The notes beneath the pieces were generated by a model. The model saw only the letters and a program-made list of their open reading frames with translations. It ran no database searches and was not told the origin of the DNA. Made by a program: the position numbers and the translations under genes. From Symbiodinium natans (Eukaryota; Sar; Dinophyceae; Suessiales; Symbiodiniaceae): a stretch of 64,000 nt of DNA. Positions within the stretch are counted from its first letter, which is position 1; every line of letters starts with the position of its first letter. The stretch lies in the NCBI GenBank assembly GCA_905221605.1, contig CAJNDS010002605.1, positions 280,658-344,657 on the forward strand, given 5' to 3'. This document shows positions 1 to 9,479 of the stretch, in pieces.

Positions 1-34
1 TCTCAAACAAAGATCTCACAAGGTAATGGGCCAA

Positions 35-522
35 CTACTGCACATTTCCGAGAAGTGGGCGCATGTCCGATGGCTTCGCGAAGCACCCGTACTCCATGAG
101 CTCTGTGTAGTTGGCCTCGAGCTCCTGTCTGAACTGGGACAGCCGAGAACGAACCGGGTCATAGCCACGGCACCCAACTGGGGATGAGTTGCTACTTCCC
201 GTTGCCCGAGCGCTGAGCCTAAATAATTCTAGCATCGTTTGTGGTTAAACTTGACAGGACCCAAATGTCTGTGCCAGCGATCATGGTACGCTGATGGTTC
301 CTCTTGCTGGGGTGAGAAGCTTGGAGCCCCCCCCCAAGCAGAACTGCCAGATAGCACCCAGTGAACATGACTCAGCGCTTGCTGGGATTTCAACTTTTTC
401 AAGACTGGGTCTTTTGATGTTGCCTCCCCGTACTCGAGTGTGTCATCAGCCTCTTCTTCTTCTTCAAGCTCTTCGGCCTGCTGAGGACGAGGGGCTTGGA
501 GACAGGGGGCTGACGAAATCAA
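35..522 (-). CDS. Two-exon fragment of an unrecognised hydrophilic protein
   Basis: Two stretches with coding texture lie head to tail in different frames. The upstream one (522-229) is acidic, with a run of seven mostly Glu residues (EELEEEEEADD) followed by a Lys-rich segment. The downstream one (about 200-35) reads 'LSQFRQELEANYTELMEY' and ends at a stop near the window edge. An intron between them, near 229-300, is needed to join the frames but I cannot fix its ends. The protein looks soluble and partly coiled. No family is recognised. The gene may extend beyond this piece at its 5' end. Confidence 0.4.
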
Positions 523-1500
523 ACTTCAGAGCTTCAGGCTCACAAAACCCGGTGACGAAATCGAAGTTCCGGGATCCCACCACCGCCCATTTGGCAACTT
601 GTTGTGCAAACTCCGTCCGAACCTACCCAAGCTGCTTAGGAGCCGACACCTAGGACCCAGGATCACGGTCCTGTTTGCGCTTGCCATTCATTCCGGTGCC
701 TCGTAGTTCGGACTTAAGAGTTTCGGGACCCGCAAGCCCAGGGCTTTGGAGCCTGAATGGTCTCGGCGACAATCTTCGTGCCCCGATGCTGCAGCGCATT
801 CAGGGCACATCGCTCATCCCCTGTGGCGACACCCAGGGTCAGAGGGACCAGGGCTTCCTATTTTTGGGGAACCTTTGACCCTTTCAGCCCAGATGAGGGT
901 CTTCCCCAATGAAAGTAGGCTTTCAGACCAAACTTAAGCATCCGCTCTTTGGACTCTATTGTGCATATTCCTTATAACTGAAATGAGCTGAGACCGAACA
1001 CTGGTCGAGTACCCCTTCTCCCTTTTCTCTTTCCCATTTGGCCATTTGGCCTGGCTAAGCAGATGAGTGAGGAGAAAAGAACCACAGGGCAGTCACGAAA
1101 ACCGTTACTTGCTGTGACTATGGGGTCCAAAAGCTATGTTCACGCATGAAACCTGAACTTTTCACCCCAAGCCTCTTGGACATGTGCAATGCTGCGTGTC
1201 ATGATCTCACCCTACTTCCCAGCTGCTTGTTGATTGGGGCACATCACCGTCTAAGATTATCTAAGTCTGCAACCCAGCTGTTTGGTTGCAGAACAGTGGA
1301 CCGATCAAAGATGTGAGGCAGAGGCAGCCCAGCACCCGACGAGACACGGAGCAGACACTGAGACACACCGTGCGCGACGACTCCATGATCGAACCGGCGT
1401 CGGAAGGCAAGACGTCGAGTTGCGGAGTTTGTCCTGGCCTTTGGGGATTCCATAAGGTTTTTTCGAATATTTGGAGACACCTGGCAATCGCTTGACAAAG
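523..1500. other. Intergenic or intronic stretch without supported gene
   Basis: Open frames here are short, overlap on both strands and lack coding texture. I see no RNA gene and no long repeat. Confidence 0.4.
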
Positions 1501-1534
1501 AATGACGCAAACGCAGACGAACCCCAACAGCCCC

Positions 1535-1723
1535 AAAGAAAAGCAAATTGCTGCATCGCAGGAGCGGGCACTGGGGTGTGGTATGTGGGACGTGTATGGC
1601 AGTTCGGGGAAGGCACTGGAAGCATTGGGAAGCGCCTGCGCACTGATCGTCTTGATTCAGTGCAGTGCTTTCCTGCTCATTGAGGCACTTAGGGATGTGA
1701 CGGGGAGTGACCCTTTAGAGCTT
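1535..1723 (+). CDS. Plus-strand exon with one probable membrane segment, unknown product
   Basis: The frame reads 'GKALEALGSACALIVLIQ' followed by 'CSAFLLIEALRDVTGSDPLE'. The centre (ALIVLIQCSAFLLI) is hydrophobic enough for one membrane span. It stops at a good 5' splice site, G|GTGAGTAC, at about 1724, which supports a plus-strand exon. A proline-rich frame after an AG at about 1895 (to 2166) could be the next exon, but this is weak. It is one of few plus-strand exons in a largely minus-strand window. No family is recognised. Confidence 0.4.
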
Positions 1724-2169
1724 GGTGAGTACAGCGTGCCGAGTTGTCTTGGAGGATCAATGCACAGAGTGGAGGATCTAGGTGACCTCATGGGCTCAGG
1801 ATACGGGAGTTTGAGGTTCTGCTACGTACGCAGGGCTCAGTATCCAGTGGCATGTGCTCTCCGCTACCTGCTTGTGTTTTATCGCTTGCTGATCTAGAGC
1901 CAAGGAAATCTAGGCGCAGGCAGACATCTGACACCTGTCCCAAGCCGCACGATCAATCACGCCAATCTGAAACCGTAGCCCTGCTTCATCGCCCGAGCAT
2001 TGAAGGTCCAAACCAACTCACTGACACCAATCCATCCCCCATGCACCCGCTTGGCCCAGGACCTCAGGCTCCTGTCCCAGGACCACCATGGCCACCGACA
2101 ACGTGGCCTGACTTGCCAGCTAGACCCTTGGACACCGGACGGGGTGGGGGGGTAGCGTACCCATGAGTT

Positions 2170-3270
2170 CCATCCACATGTGGGCATTCAAGTCAAGTGC
2201 TCTGGGGCCAGATATGTGGATCCTTGCCAGAAACGCAGCAGGCTTTCAGACGCAAAGCCCTGAGCATCACGTTAGGCAATCTTGCCTAAGTTTCGAGCAA
2301 CCTTACCTGAGGGACTGACTTAACAGCCGCGCACCTTTGGCAACCCCTCGAGCGTCACCCTACATTGGAATGCCGAGTCCGGAGCCAGGCATTTCGATAC
2401 CTGCAGCAATGACCATGAGAAATTCTTGGGTGTGGAAATGACAAATGGACAATGTGCCGACCGAAGCACGTTGGACATGAGGGCTTTTTGTGGAAGCTCC
2501 TAGTCGAGGGCTAGCTTCACGTGACCATGCAGAACGCTGTTCGCGCCAATTCTGATATCTGAAGCTGCGCTCCGTAGCAGCAAGGCACCCAGCATGCCCC
2601 GTGTTTCAAGCCTAGGCCCTACCTTGATCTGGGTGCTGCCCAAAAAAGGGAGGGGGGAGCCGATTTTACCCCTTATATACTAGAATCCTCAGTATCGGAG
2701 CCCCTATTTTCGGAAACCCCCATCGGTCCGAGGTGCCCAAGCCATCGTTGGAAGCTTTCTTTTTGAAGGCCTGGGTTGCACTCCAAGGCTTTCTTTTTTT
2801 TTTTTTTGGGTGGGGGGGGGGGGTTGGGTGGGGGGGTGGGTGGGGGGGTGGGTGGGGGGTGTTGAGTCGTATTGAAGAAGTACTTCTACTTTTGGAAACT
2901 GCCTAGAAATGTCCTCTGGGCTTGAGCTTGGCAGGTCCAGTTGAAAGCAGCAATGTCCAGCAGAAGCAAATGAATTTCTGATCATTCTAGCTTTAGTGTA
3001 GAGTTGCAAGTGTGGGTGTAGCTGACTTCCGCTGAATCTGTCACCAAAGACAGCTCGCAGGTGCTTTTCAAGAATGTTGTCCAGTCAAGCTCACGGCTAC
3101 TGAACAAACCATATCATTCCTGGACGCTGCTATAATTACATACTTTACACGCTTGAAGCCTCAATGCGGCGGAAGTGTGCAAATCTACGTAGATGATTTC
3201 AATCCAGAGGAAGCCCACTCTTCAATCTGAACACCCCCGAACCCGAGCAATCTCTTGTTCCGACGCCTGA
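2170..3270. other. Gene-poor stretch with a T-run/G-run low-complexity block
   Basis: A poly-T run (about 2793-2807) passes straight into a G-rich tract of TGGG/TGGGGGGG units (2808-2861). The rest has no convincing reading frame. Near 3177-3200 the plus strand reads 'VQIYVDDFNPEE', which resembles a reverse-transcriptase YVDD box but has no supporting context. Confidence 0.4.
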
Positions 3271-3280
3271 ACTCTTAGCC

Positions 3281-3685
3281 CTATGATGTAGCCGAAACGC
3301 GAAAGCCTAACCCGCAAGAATATTGGGCCAGAGGGCGTGAAAAATCGCTGTTAGCAGTGTTCGGCCCGAGAGCGGGCGCGAGTAGGACGTCAGCTTGAGC
3401 CAGCAGAATGTTGCGAAAATTGTGCTTTTTCAAATAAATTTTGGCTTTAGGACTTCGGGTTTGGGGTGGGTCTGTCAGGTTTAGGCGCTGGAAACCCGGC
3501 CCTCCAGCGGTCCTTGTGCAGCAAAACAAATCTGGCCTTTCTTCCTGGTTGGCCCCGAGCAGTTGCTTGCCTAGGCCTGTCAAGAGATACCTCAAGGCCC
3601 TCCCCAAGGTTGCCGCATCACTCTTACCCACCCCGACATGCTCCATGGAACGCCGCCAAAAAAACCCTAAGGTCCGAAACAGCAC
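3281..3685 (-). CDS. Probable exon(s) of unknown protein
   Basis: A 134-codon open stretch. The part at about 3650-3490 has strong coding texture ('SMEHVGVGKSDAATLGRALR', then 'YLLTGLGKQLLGANQEERPD') and GC-rich third positions. The later part, about 3420-3300 ('AQADVLLAPALGPNTANSDF'), also looks translated, while the section between is poorer and may be an intron that happens to be open. It lies downstream of the exons at 3836-4617 on the same strand and could belong to the same gene. Product not recognised. Confidence 0.4.
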   Translation of the reverse strand: MLFRTLGFFWRRSMEHVGVGKSDAATLGRALRYLLTGLGKQLLGANQEERPDLFCCTRTAGGPGFQRLNLTDPPQTRSPKAKIYLKKHNFRNILLAQADVLLAPALGPNTANSDFSRPLAQYSCGLGFRVSATS

Positions 3686-3835
3686 GCCACGAAGCGCAAC
3701 AGGGCCAACGAAGCGCCTTGAAGTCGGCTTCGGGTAGCTGCCTGGCCACCTCGCCGCTGCGGGCTTCTGGGGGGGCTCGTTTCGAAGGGTTCAGCTGATG
3801 TAGATCTCAGGATACATCTTCTTGCTGCGCTGCGC

Positions 3836-4056
3836 TGTCAAGAAAACCCTGAACACATGGCGAGCGGTCGCAACCGTCCGAGCACAGAGCCACTTGCTTG
3901 TGGATGTAAAAGAACCTCGACCTCGGCAACAGCCACAGAATAGCGTGAGCCGAGTCCAGCCCCGCAGCTGATCTTTGGCACATTCGCATGCAGATCTAAG
4001 CTGTTGAAAGGACGTACTCCCACGATGCTTGATACTGATACTAGGAAAAGCGACAC
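3836..4056 (-). CDS. Exon with an RCC1-like repeat blade (tentative)
   Basis: The translation contains 'LHANVPKISCGAGLGSRYSV' followed by 'AVAE'. RCC1 beta-propeller blades typically carry a core like 'ISCG..hSvAvtedG', so one blade is plausible. The blade's usual following glycine-rich strand and 'WG' are not visible here, perhaps because the exon is interrupted. Third positions are GC-rich. RCC1-like proteins act in Ran exchange, ubiquitin ligases and light signalling; which one applies cannot be told. Neighbouring exons at 4144-4617 and 3281-3685 are on the same strand. A profile search would settle it. Confidence 0.35.
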
Positions 4057-4143
4057 AAGGGGACCACAACACTAGCGTTGTTGGCTTCAAGCCTCACGCC
4101 GATTGCTTGTCTTACTGACGGTTTGTTGTGGCTTGGGCGTTCA

Positions 4144-4617
4144 CCGGTCGAGAGCCATGGAGAGCGCAGGTAGGAGATGCAAGGCCGGAAGCCCCCCCCA
4201 GACATACCTAAGTCCTGTTCGCTTCCACCAGCTTGCGACAAAATCCCCATACACGCAGCCGCTGCAAAACTCTGCATGTATGAGAACCATATGCTCAACC
4301 AGGCCAAACCGTAGAGGCTCTCGCCAATGCTGCGTTGTGAGCGTCTGCCCGCTCAAGGCCTACACGCAGAAGGAGCTTCCATGATTGATGGCAAAAACCT
4401 ACTTGGGAGATGCGTCTTGAATCTTCAGGTCTGCGTGACACTTTGCAAAGGGGTCTCTGTCCAAGATGCAGGCCGTGCGAATTCCCACAATTCCGGCTCT
4501 TGGGCGGGGCTCATTGTGCAAGGGCACGGCTCCATTCCCAGACCATTGAGGATGTGTGCACGTGCCGATCCATCCTAAAACCCGATACTTCGCCTGCCAG
4601 CTCAAGGGGCTCAGCAT
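4144..4617 (-). CDS. Two probable exons of unknown protein
   Basis: The upstream exon (about 4590-4399) reads 'RPRAGIVGIRTACILDRDPF' then 'AKCHADLKIQDASPK'. The downstream exon (about 4300-4144) reads 'MVLIHAEFCSGCVYGDFVAS' then 'WWKRTGLRYVWGG'. Both have good codon use, are in different frames, and so need an intron between about 4300 and 4400. They are probably the 5' neighbours of the RCC1-like exon at 3836-4056. No family is recognised with confidence. Confidence 0.42.
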
Positions 4618-4797
4618 GGTCCCTAGCCCGAAACCTTAGGAGATCAGAACATGTGGGAGTCCGAAGGACACGAAAGAACCCAACTAAGCTCCAAGCTACG
4701 ATGAAGGCTCCCTGAAGTCCTTCAACCCTAAACCCTTAACCCTTAAGTCCCATACTTAGGTCCCTTGAGGCCCCAAAGTCCTTGAAGCCCCCATATT

Positions 4798-4895
4798 GGG
4801 ATGTTCCGCCTTATGCTAACAGTCCTGAATCGGGATGAAAGTACCCCCCCTATTGTAATCCTTATGAAGGACTGTTAGTACAAGGGGGAACACCC
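4798..4895. mobile_element. 98-bp inverted-repeat element, copy 1 (MITE-like)
   Basis: The two ends are inverted copies of each other: the left begins GGGATGTTCCGCCTTATGCT and continues AACAGTCCT; the reverse complement of the right end is nearly the same. The centre contains GTACCCCCCC. The copy at 5876-5973 has the same length and ends, so this is a defined element and not a chance hairpin. It has no coding capacity. It could be a non-autonomous DNA transposon, a foldback element, or a structured RNA gene. Confidence 0.6.
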
Positions 4896-5582
4896 CAACC
4901 CCCAAAGCCCAAAGTTTTTGAAGCCCGGACCTCCGCTAGCGCCGACTTGAACCCGCTCCGCGAGCGCAGTGGGCTGAGTTGATGGCAGCGCCTGCGGATC
5001 AGGGCGAAGCACCAACCACTGGACACGGGCCTGTGAATTAAATCGGTTCAGGGCGGCAAAAAAGAAGTAGGGCCTCTCGGGGAGCCATCGGGAGCTACAT
5101 GCTGGCCTTTGGAGACAGCTCCCCGATCACTCTCTCCTCTATTGAGCCTTGAAGGAGGCTTTAAAGGGCTCTGGGATGTCATCCTCAGAGGCCAAAAACA
5201 TCAAACCTGCCGAGTCCTAGAGTTCCAGTAAAGATGCCAAGGATGCGATAAGTCAAGAAGGGATCCGAGAGCATCGCCGTACGCAAGAGCAGCAGCAGTC
5301 ACCAATAGGGCTTCGGGTTGAGGGTTGAGGGTTTAGGGGTTGATCTTCAGTCACTCTCTATCTCGAGATTGCTTGGCTACCTAATCAAAGGCGTGTGAGC
5401 AAAGAGCAAGTGTACGATTTTGTATGATATGTGTTCTGCAGAGTTTTGATACAAGCCGCAGACACACGAAATTAGCGAATGATACTCACGCGCAGTTTGT
5501 TGCTCAGGACGAGACCCTCCAAACTTGAAACTGCCCGAAGTCTCATGTATCGACAACCTTCAGCCACATTAAGCTAACAAGC

Positions 5583-5583
<1 letters not shown>

Positions 5584-5615
<32 letters not shown>
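5584..5615 (+). repeat. 32-base A homopolymer
   Basis: An uninterrupted run of 32 A. It could be the relic tail of a retroposed transcript, but no coding sequence or target-site duplication is evident just upstream, so simple slippage is equally likely. Confidence 0.8.
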
Positions 5616-5616
<1 letters not shown>

Positions 5617-5875
5617 GCCCGGCCAGATGAGGAGATCGCCAAGCGCGCGCTCGGCTGTGGCTAGGGCCTCGACCACCCAGCTTTGGAGGTAGCCACCAAT
5701 GATTGTTCAAGAACCATCAAGAACCCACAGACCGAAGGTTAATGCCTCAGGGTTAAGGCAACAAACCCAAAACCACCCTGAGTTCGAAGCACCTAAACCA
5801 GAAGCTGCCTCGAGTTCCCCCTGAACCTCCAAACCCTCCACCCTAAATCCCTCCAGACCTTGAACCCTTGACCTT

Positions 5876-5973
5876 GGGATGTTCCCCCTCATACTAACAG
5901 GTCCTTAAGAGGGGATTAGAAGAGGGGTACCCAAATCCCGATTTAGGACTGCTAGTATAACGGGGAACATCCC
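5876..5973. mobile_element. 98-bp inverted-repeat element, copy 2 (MITE-like)
   Basis: Starts GGGATGTTCCCCCTCATACT and ends with the inverse, AACGGGGAACATCCC; the inner arms carry AACAGGTCCT and AGGACTGCTAG. It has the same length and arms as the copy at 4798-4895, and the centre again has GGGTACCC. The arms match over about 28 bases with few differences. Confidence 0.62.
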
Positions 5974-6469
5974 AAACCCTCGGCCCCAAAACGCCACCTT
6001 GGGACATGACTAAACCAGGCCTCACAGTCCACTGCCCCTGACTTCGCCTGCTGCGCAGCCAGCATCGCCGAGCCCGCCTACCACACATTCAGATTTTCGA
6101 GGTTTTCGGGTTTAGAGTTTAGAGGGTTTAGAGGGGTTCAGGGTTTCGGTTTTGGGGCTCCTTTCGGATATCCGGACCACCAGACTCAGATTGCGTGATT
6201 TCAGGCTTGTATGACTTGCAACTATCTGCAGCTGCGCCTGGAACCCTGAACCTTGCAGGTTGCCTGAAGACCCCCCAAGACTTCAACACGACCCCCCCAA
6301 GATATCAAATTCGAGGAAACAAAACCCCCAAAAACACCCAATAACGATCCACGCCCTGGCCTCACTCGCTTGTTGGCGCAGGTCTCGGGGCTCTTTCGTG
6401 CACGGGGCCTTCCTGAACTTTGGGGTTCAAGGCTTCGGCCCTCTTGATGGCTTTGCTTGCTTGGGAGTT

Positions 6470-6500
6470 AGGATGTTCCCCCTTTTTACTAACTTGGCGG
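6470..6500 (+). mobile_element. Fragment of the 98-bp inverted-repeat element
   Basis: Reads AGGATGTTCCCCCTTTTTAC followed by TAACTTGG, matching only the left arm of the elements at 4798 and 5876. No right arm follows, so it is a broken copy or a chance match. Confidence 0.4.
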
Positions 6501-7329
6501 TTTCGAGACTCTGGGGGCTTATGTATTGACTCCCTTTCTGGGGACTAGAGTGGGGGCTCGGGGCTTGTAGCCTTCGGGTTCGACATGGTTCAGCGACTGG
6601 TGCCGGCATTTCGTTGTTTGGGCGGCGTCAACGTGTTTGACCCGAATGGCCCCCAAAATATGGCACCTGTCAGACGAAGCCCTCGAGATATTGTCGAGAT
6701 GCAGATGCAGAATGTCCTGCGCCACCTGAGCTGCCAGAGCAAGGTAAACCTGAACATTGAAGCTTCACTTGCACTACGCAAATCCTACGAAAGCTACCTA
6801 AGATTTTGGCGGTGTCGGGGTGTGCGGCTTAGCGGCTTATGGGCTTAGCGCGTACTTCTTGCCAGCATTGGCAATCGACAGACAAAGCGCAGGACGTGAG
6901 CAGAAACCCCCACAACATCCCACCCCCACCTCCCCCCCCTCCCCCAAAGAAAACAAAAAAAGGAAACTTTCCAGGAACCCGCAGGCCCGCCTCCAGCCAC
7001 CTCCGGGCATCGCCACCCGGGGCTGTGGCCCTCACTGCAGCGGAGAGCGCCTCCGCCGCCTTCTCCTCTCGCCCGCAGAGGAGTTTACAAGGGTTTTAGA
7101 GGGGTGCACAGGATTTACAGGATTTGTAGGATTGCTTCTGGCTACTAGGCTTAAGAGAAAACTCTTCGGGTTGGGTTCAGCCTTCGAGGGCCTGTGGCCC
7201 CTGAGGCATGGGAACCCTACACCCTTCAACCCACGTTTCACAAGCTTCGTTAAGTCGGGATTCGGCCGTACGCGTTGGGCCCACGACTTCCACGATGTCC
7301 AAACAGAATGCCAACAAAGATCCCACTTG

Positions 7330-7853
7330 AAGCCTGAATCCTGTGGATCCTTATAATTCGTCTCCTGGGCCTGATCGCAGAAGAACTGGACTTGTGCCAG
7401 ATACTCGCTTCGGCTGCGAAGGAAGGGGCCTGAAGAAGCCTGGGCTTTTTGTCCCGGAGTAGACTGGCTGCTCCCAGCATACGCTGCTCCACCCTTCTCT
7501 TGACCAGCACGCCTTGCTGGAGGCGACTGGTCCTGATTGCCTGTCTCATCTACCACTTGGTGAGTTCCTGTTGCCAGTGAAGATTGTGGATTCTGGTTGG
7601 CTGGTCGAGACTCCGAGCCAGGAACCTCATCACCGTCTGCCTCGTCCACATGCACGGCTGGGGACTGCGACATGGGCTTGGACTCCAGAGGCGCGACACC
7701 TTCCTCCAAAGCCCGGCTGTGCTTCAGAGAAACCGGAGGGCGAAGTGGCAGTGGATCGATGAGAAGTTCCTGATCCAGACCATCATCCCAGTCGTCGGCA
7801 TCGTTCAAGGACGGCTGCAGCGGTCTAAGTCGGGCTGAACTTTGCCTTGGCAA
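7330..7853 (-). CDS. Ser/Pro/Gln-rich, acidic exon with a start Met, unknown product
   Basis: The frame opens at a Met at 7853 and stays coding-like for about 165 codons. It begins 'MPRQSSARLRPLQPSLNDAD', followed by an acidic patch (DWDDGLDQEL), a long disordered Ser/Pro/Gln/Glu stretch, then a more ordered segment 'SEYLAQVQFFCDQAQETNYK'. The open frame continues to 7032, but that last part is Arg/Pro-rich, overlaps degenerate repeat sequence and is probably intron. No signal peptide or membrane span is seen. The early part resembles a disordered regulatory N-terminus; function unknown. Confidence 0.45.
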
Positions 7854-8267
7854 AGAGGCGATGCAGAAGCGGATTCAGACTCAAGGTTTTCGGGGACAGG
7901 ATGGGACACGAAAACAACCTAAGAATGCCCGTGGCCGTTTGCACCGCGCCAAAGAAACTTGCAATCCGAGGACACAAACAACCTTTTAAACCAACATTGG
8001 CCAAGTCAGATGCCAGGTAACAGCTTTAAGGTCTCGAGGAGCACGAGGAGGGCGAGGCGCTCGCAGTGTGCGGCTGCAACGCGGGAGGAGAGCCCAGGAA
8101 GCGCCTGAGGGGCAGCGGAGTTCAGATCTCCCCCTTGAACTTCACCCCCCGGTCGCCTGGGAGAAGCGGACCGGCCCTTTGTCTTACTCAGCCCGAAAAG
8201 TCGAAGGCTAAGACCCCGAAGCCCCCAAAAACCTCAAAGCACCTCAAGAGGGGACTATTGCCCTACG

Positions 8268-8370
8268 GACATCGAAAGACGCCATGACATTGAAACATGG
8301 CTTGGGTCTTTTGCGATGTCCGACCGAAAAAAACTTGCAATGTCCGGCACTACGGACATCGAAAAAACTG
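8268..8370 (-). repeat. Cluster of GACATCGAAA words (minus orientation)
   Basis: GGACATCGAAA occurs twice (about 8268 and 8346), with a variant GACATTGAAA and the near-match GCGATGTCCGACCGAAAAAA between them. This is the reverse complement of the TTTCGATGTCC word clustered at 9284-9472, so the two clusters face each other about 1 kb apart. Confidence 0.5.
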
Positions 8371-8454
8371 AACCTTGGGTTGGGACGGTCGGCCTCCGGA
8401 CGGACGGGACGGACGGGTGTGCGGAGGGGCGCAGAGAGGGACGGACTCGGACGC

Positions 8455-8655
8455 GCACTGGGTTGTGCATGCTTTGAATGTCGCACACAAGACAGGGGTA
8501 CGATTCGCTCTGCGCGCAGGCTTGTGTACGTTGTGGTATCGCACGTGAGACAAGGGTGTAAAAATTGTTGCGGGCATTGGGTTGTGCATGTTGTGCACAG
8601 ACAAGGGGTACGATTTAAATGCGGGCAATGGGTTGCATGTTCTGATGTCGTAAAG
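8455..8655 (+). repeat. Degenerate tandem repeat, unit roughly 60-65 bp, about three copies
   Basis: The words TTGGGTTGTGCATG, CAAGACAGGGGTACGATT and GCGGGCATTGGG recur in the same order three times with substitutions and small indels (near 8458, 8518-8590 and 8577-8635). Unit boundaries cannot be fixed by eye. No frame is kept between units, so it is unlikely to encode protein repeats. Confidence 0.5.
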
Positions 8656-8777
8656 CACGACTATACCCCGGGACAGTTTTCTCCGACCGAACATTAAGCC
8701 TTAAACGCAGGACTGCCCCAGCACAGATTTCTCCGACCATGGCCGGCAAATTAGAGTCAGAAAGCATTGCATTGGGC

Positions 8778-9125
8778 TCAGATGGTCAATTTACTCGAAC
8801 CCGCTTTTCTGCGCTGCGAAGGATTGAAGTCGGACAGATTCTGACAACAAAACGGGCTTACGATGGTTCGTTGCCTTCTGCTCTCTGAGCTGCACCTTTT
8901 GAATGCTGGAAGGAAAGCCCCATCCCAGCAAAACTCTAGCAAAAAGACTTCAGGCTTCACTTCTGTTATGTGGCTTGCGGAGCAGTGGTGTCCGTAACCC
9001 TGTTTTCGCCTTCTTGTAGCTAGCAGGGTGTAGGCAGGGTCCCAGCCACTTTTACCCTCTCGGCAATGGTTTGGGCAAGCCACAGAATCTCCAAGTCCAA
9101 ATGTAGCGGCTGCAGCGCAGAGCAA
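8778..9125 (-). CDS. Possible exon of unknown protein
   Basis: A 115-codon open frame with mixed texture. The better part reads 'FLLEFCWDGAFLPAFKRCSS' and runs to a stop at 8778. A Cys/Ser-rich N-terminal half is less convincing. No family is recognised, and this could be spurious. Confidence 0.25.
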   Translation of the reverse strand: MLCAAAATFGLGDSVACPNHCREGKSGWDPAYTLLATRRRKQGYGHHCSASHITEVKPEVFLLEFCWDGAFLPAFKRCSSESRRQRTIVSPFCCQNLSDFNPSQRRKAGSSKLTI

Positions 9126-9283
9126 CGCCGATCCAAGCAGCGTTCGAAAACAGCTCTACTCTCCCACCGCATTTTTGCAGGAATGCTGCTCCCATGTTGT
9201 AGTCTTGCGATTGGCTATACCCCGATCCAGTTCGACATCTATGTGCTGTGAGAGAGCCAGTCCCGGCTTTTCGTTGCAGGACG

Positions 9284-9472
9284 TTTTTTCGATGTCGGGG
9301 CTCCACGTCTTTCGATGTCCTGGGGTCTTCTTCGCTGTCGGACGGTTTGCTCGATGTCCTCGGGTGCACCGTGGCATCGTTCGATGTCATGGGGTCTGCT
9401 TTCGCTGTTATCTGTCGATGTCATGGCGATTTTTTCGATGTCTGCGCGGCTTTTTTCGATGTCGGGGCGTGC
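9284..9472 (+). repeat. Cluster of TTTCGATGTC words
   Basis: TCGATGTC occurs at least eight times within about 190 bases (for example TTTTTTCGATGTCGGGG, GTCTTTCGATGTCCTGGGG, TTGCTCGATGTCCTCGGG, CGTTCGATGTCATGGGG), with variants TTCGCTGTC and TTCGCTGTT. Spacing is uneven (about 15-35 bases), so it is a cluster and not a strict tandem array. The minus strand reads repeated 'DIEK/DIER' peptides, which is probably incidental. Confidence 0.6.
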
Positions 9473-9479
9473 AGCCCCC

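Larger units (their letters stand above)
4900..7030. other. Gene-poor stretch between exons and the Ser/Pro-rich exon
   Basis: Apart from the inverted-repeat elements and the A-run listed separately, I see only short frames and scattered single TTTAGGG/CCCTAAA-like words (for example 5318-5340, 6110-6140). A plus-strand frame at about 6585-6780 ('RRSPRDIVEMQMQNVLRHLS') has mild coding texture and could be an isolated exon. Confidence 0.35.
7860..8770. other. Non-coding stretch with two short-repeat clusters
   Basis: No convincing exon. It holds the GACATCGAAA cluster (8268-8370) and the degenerate tandem repeat at 8455-8655, listed separately. Confidence 0.4.

Noticed and set aside
5584-5615. 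A-run as the tail of a retroposed gene
   Set aside because: No coding remnant, spliced-leader relic or target duplication was seen beside it.
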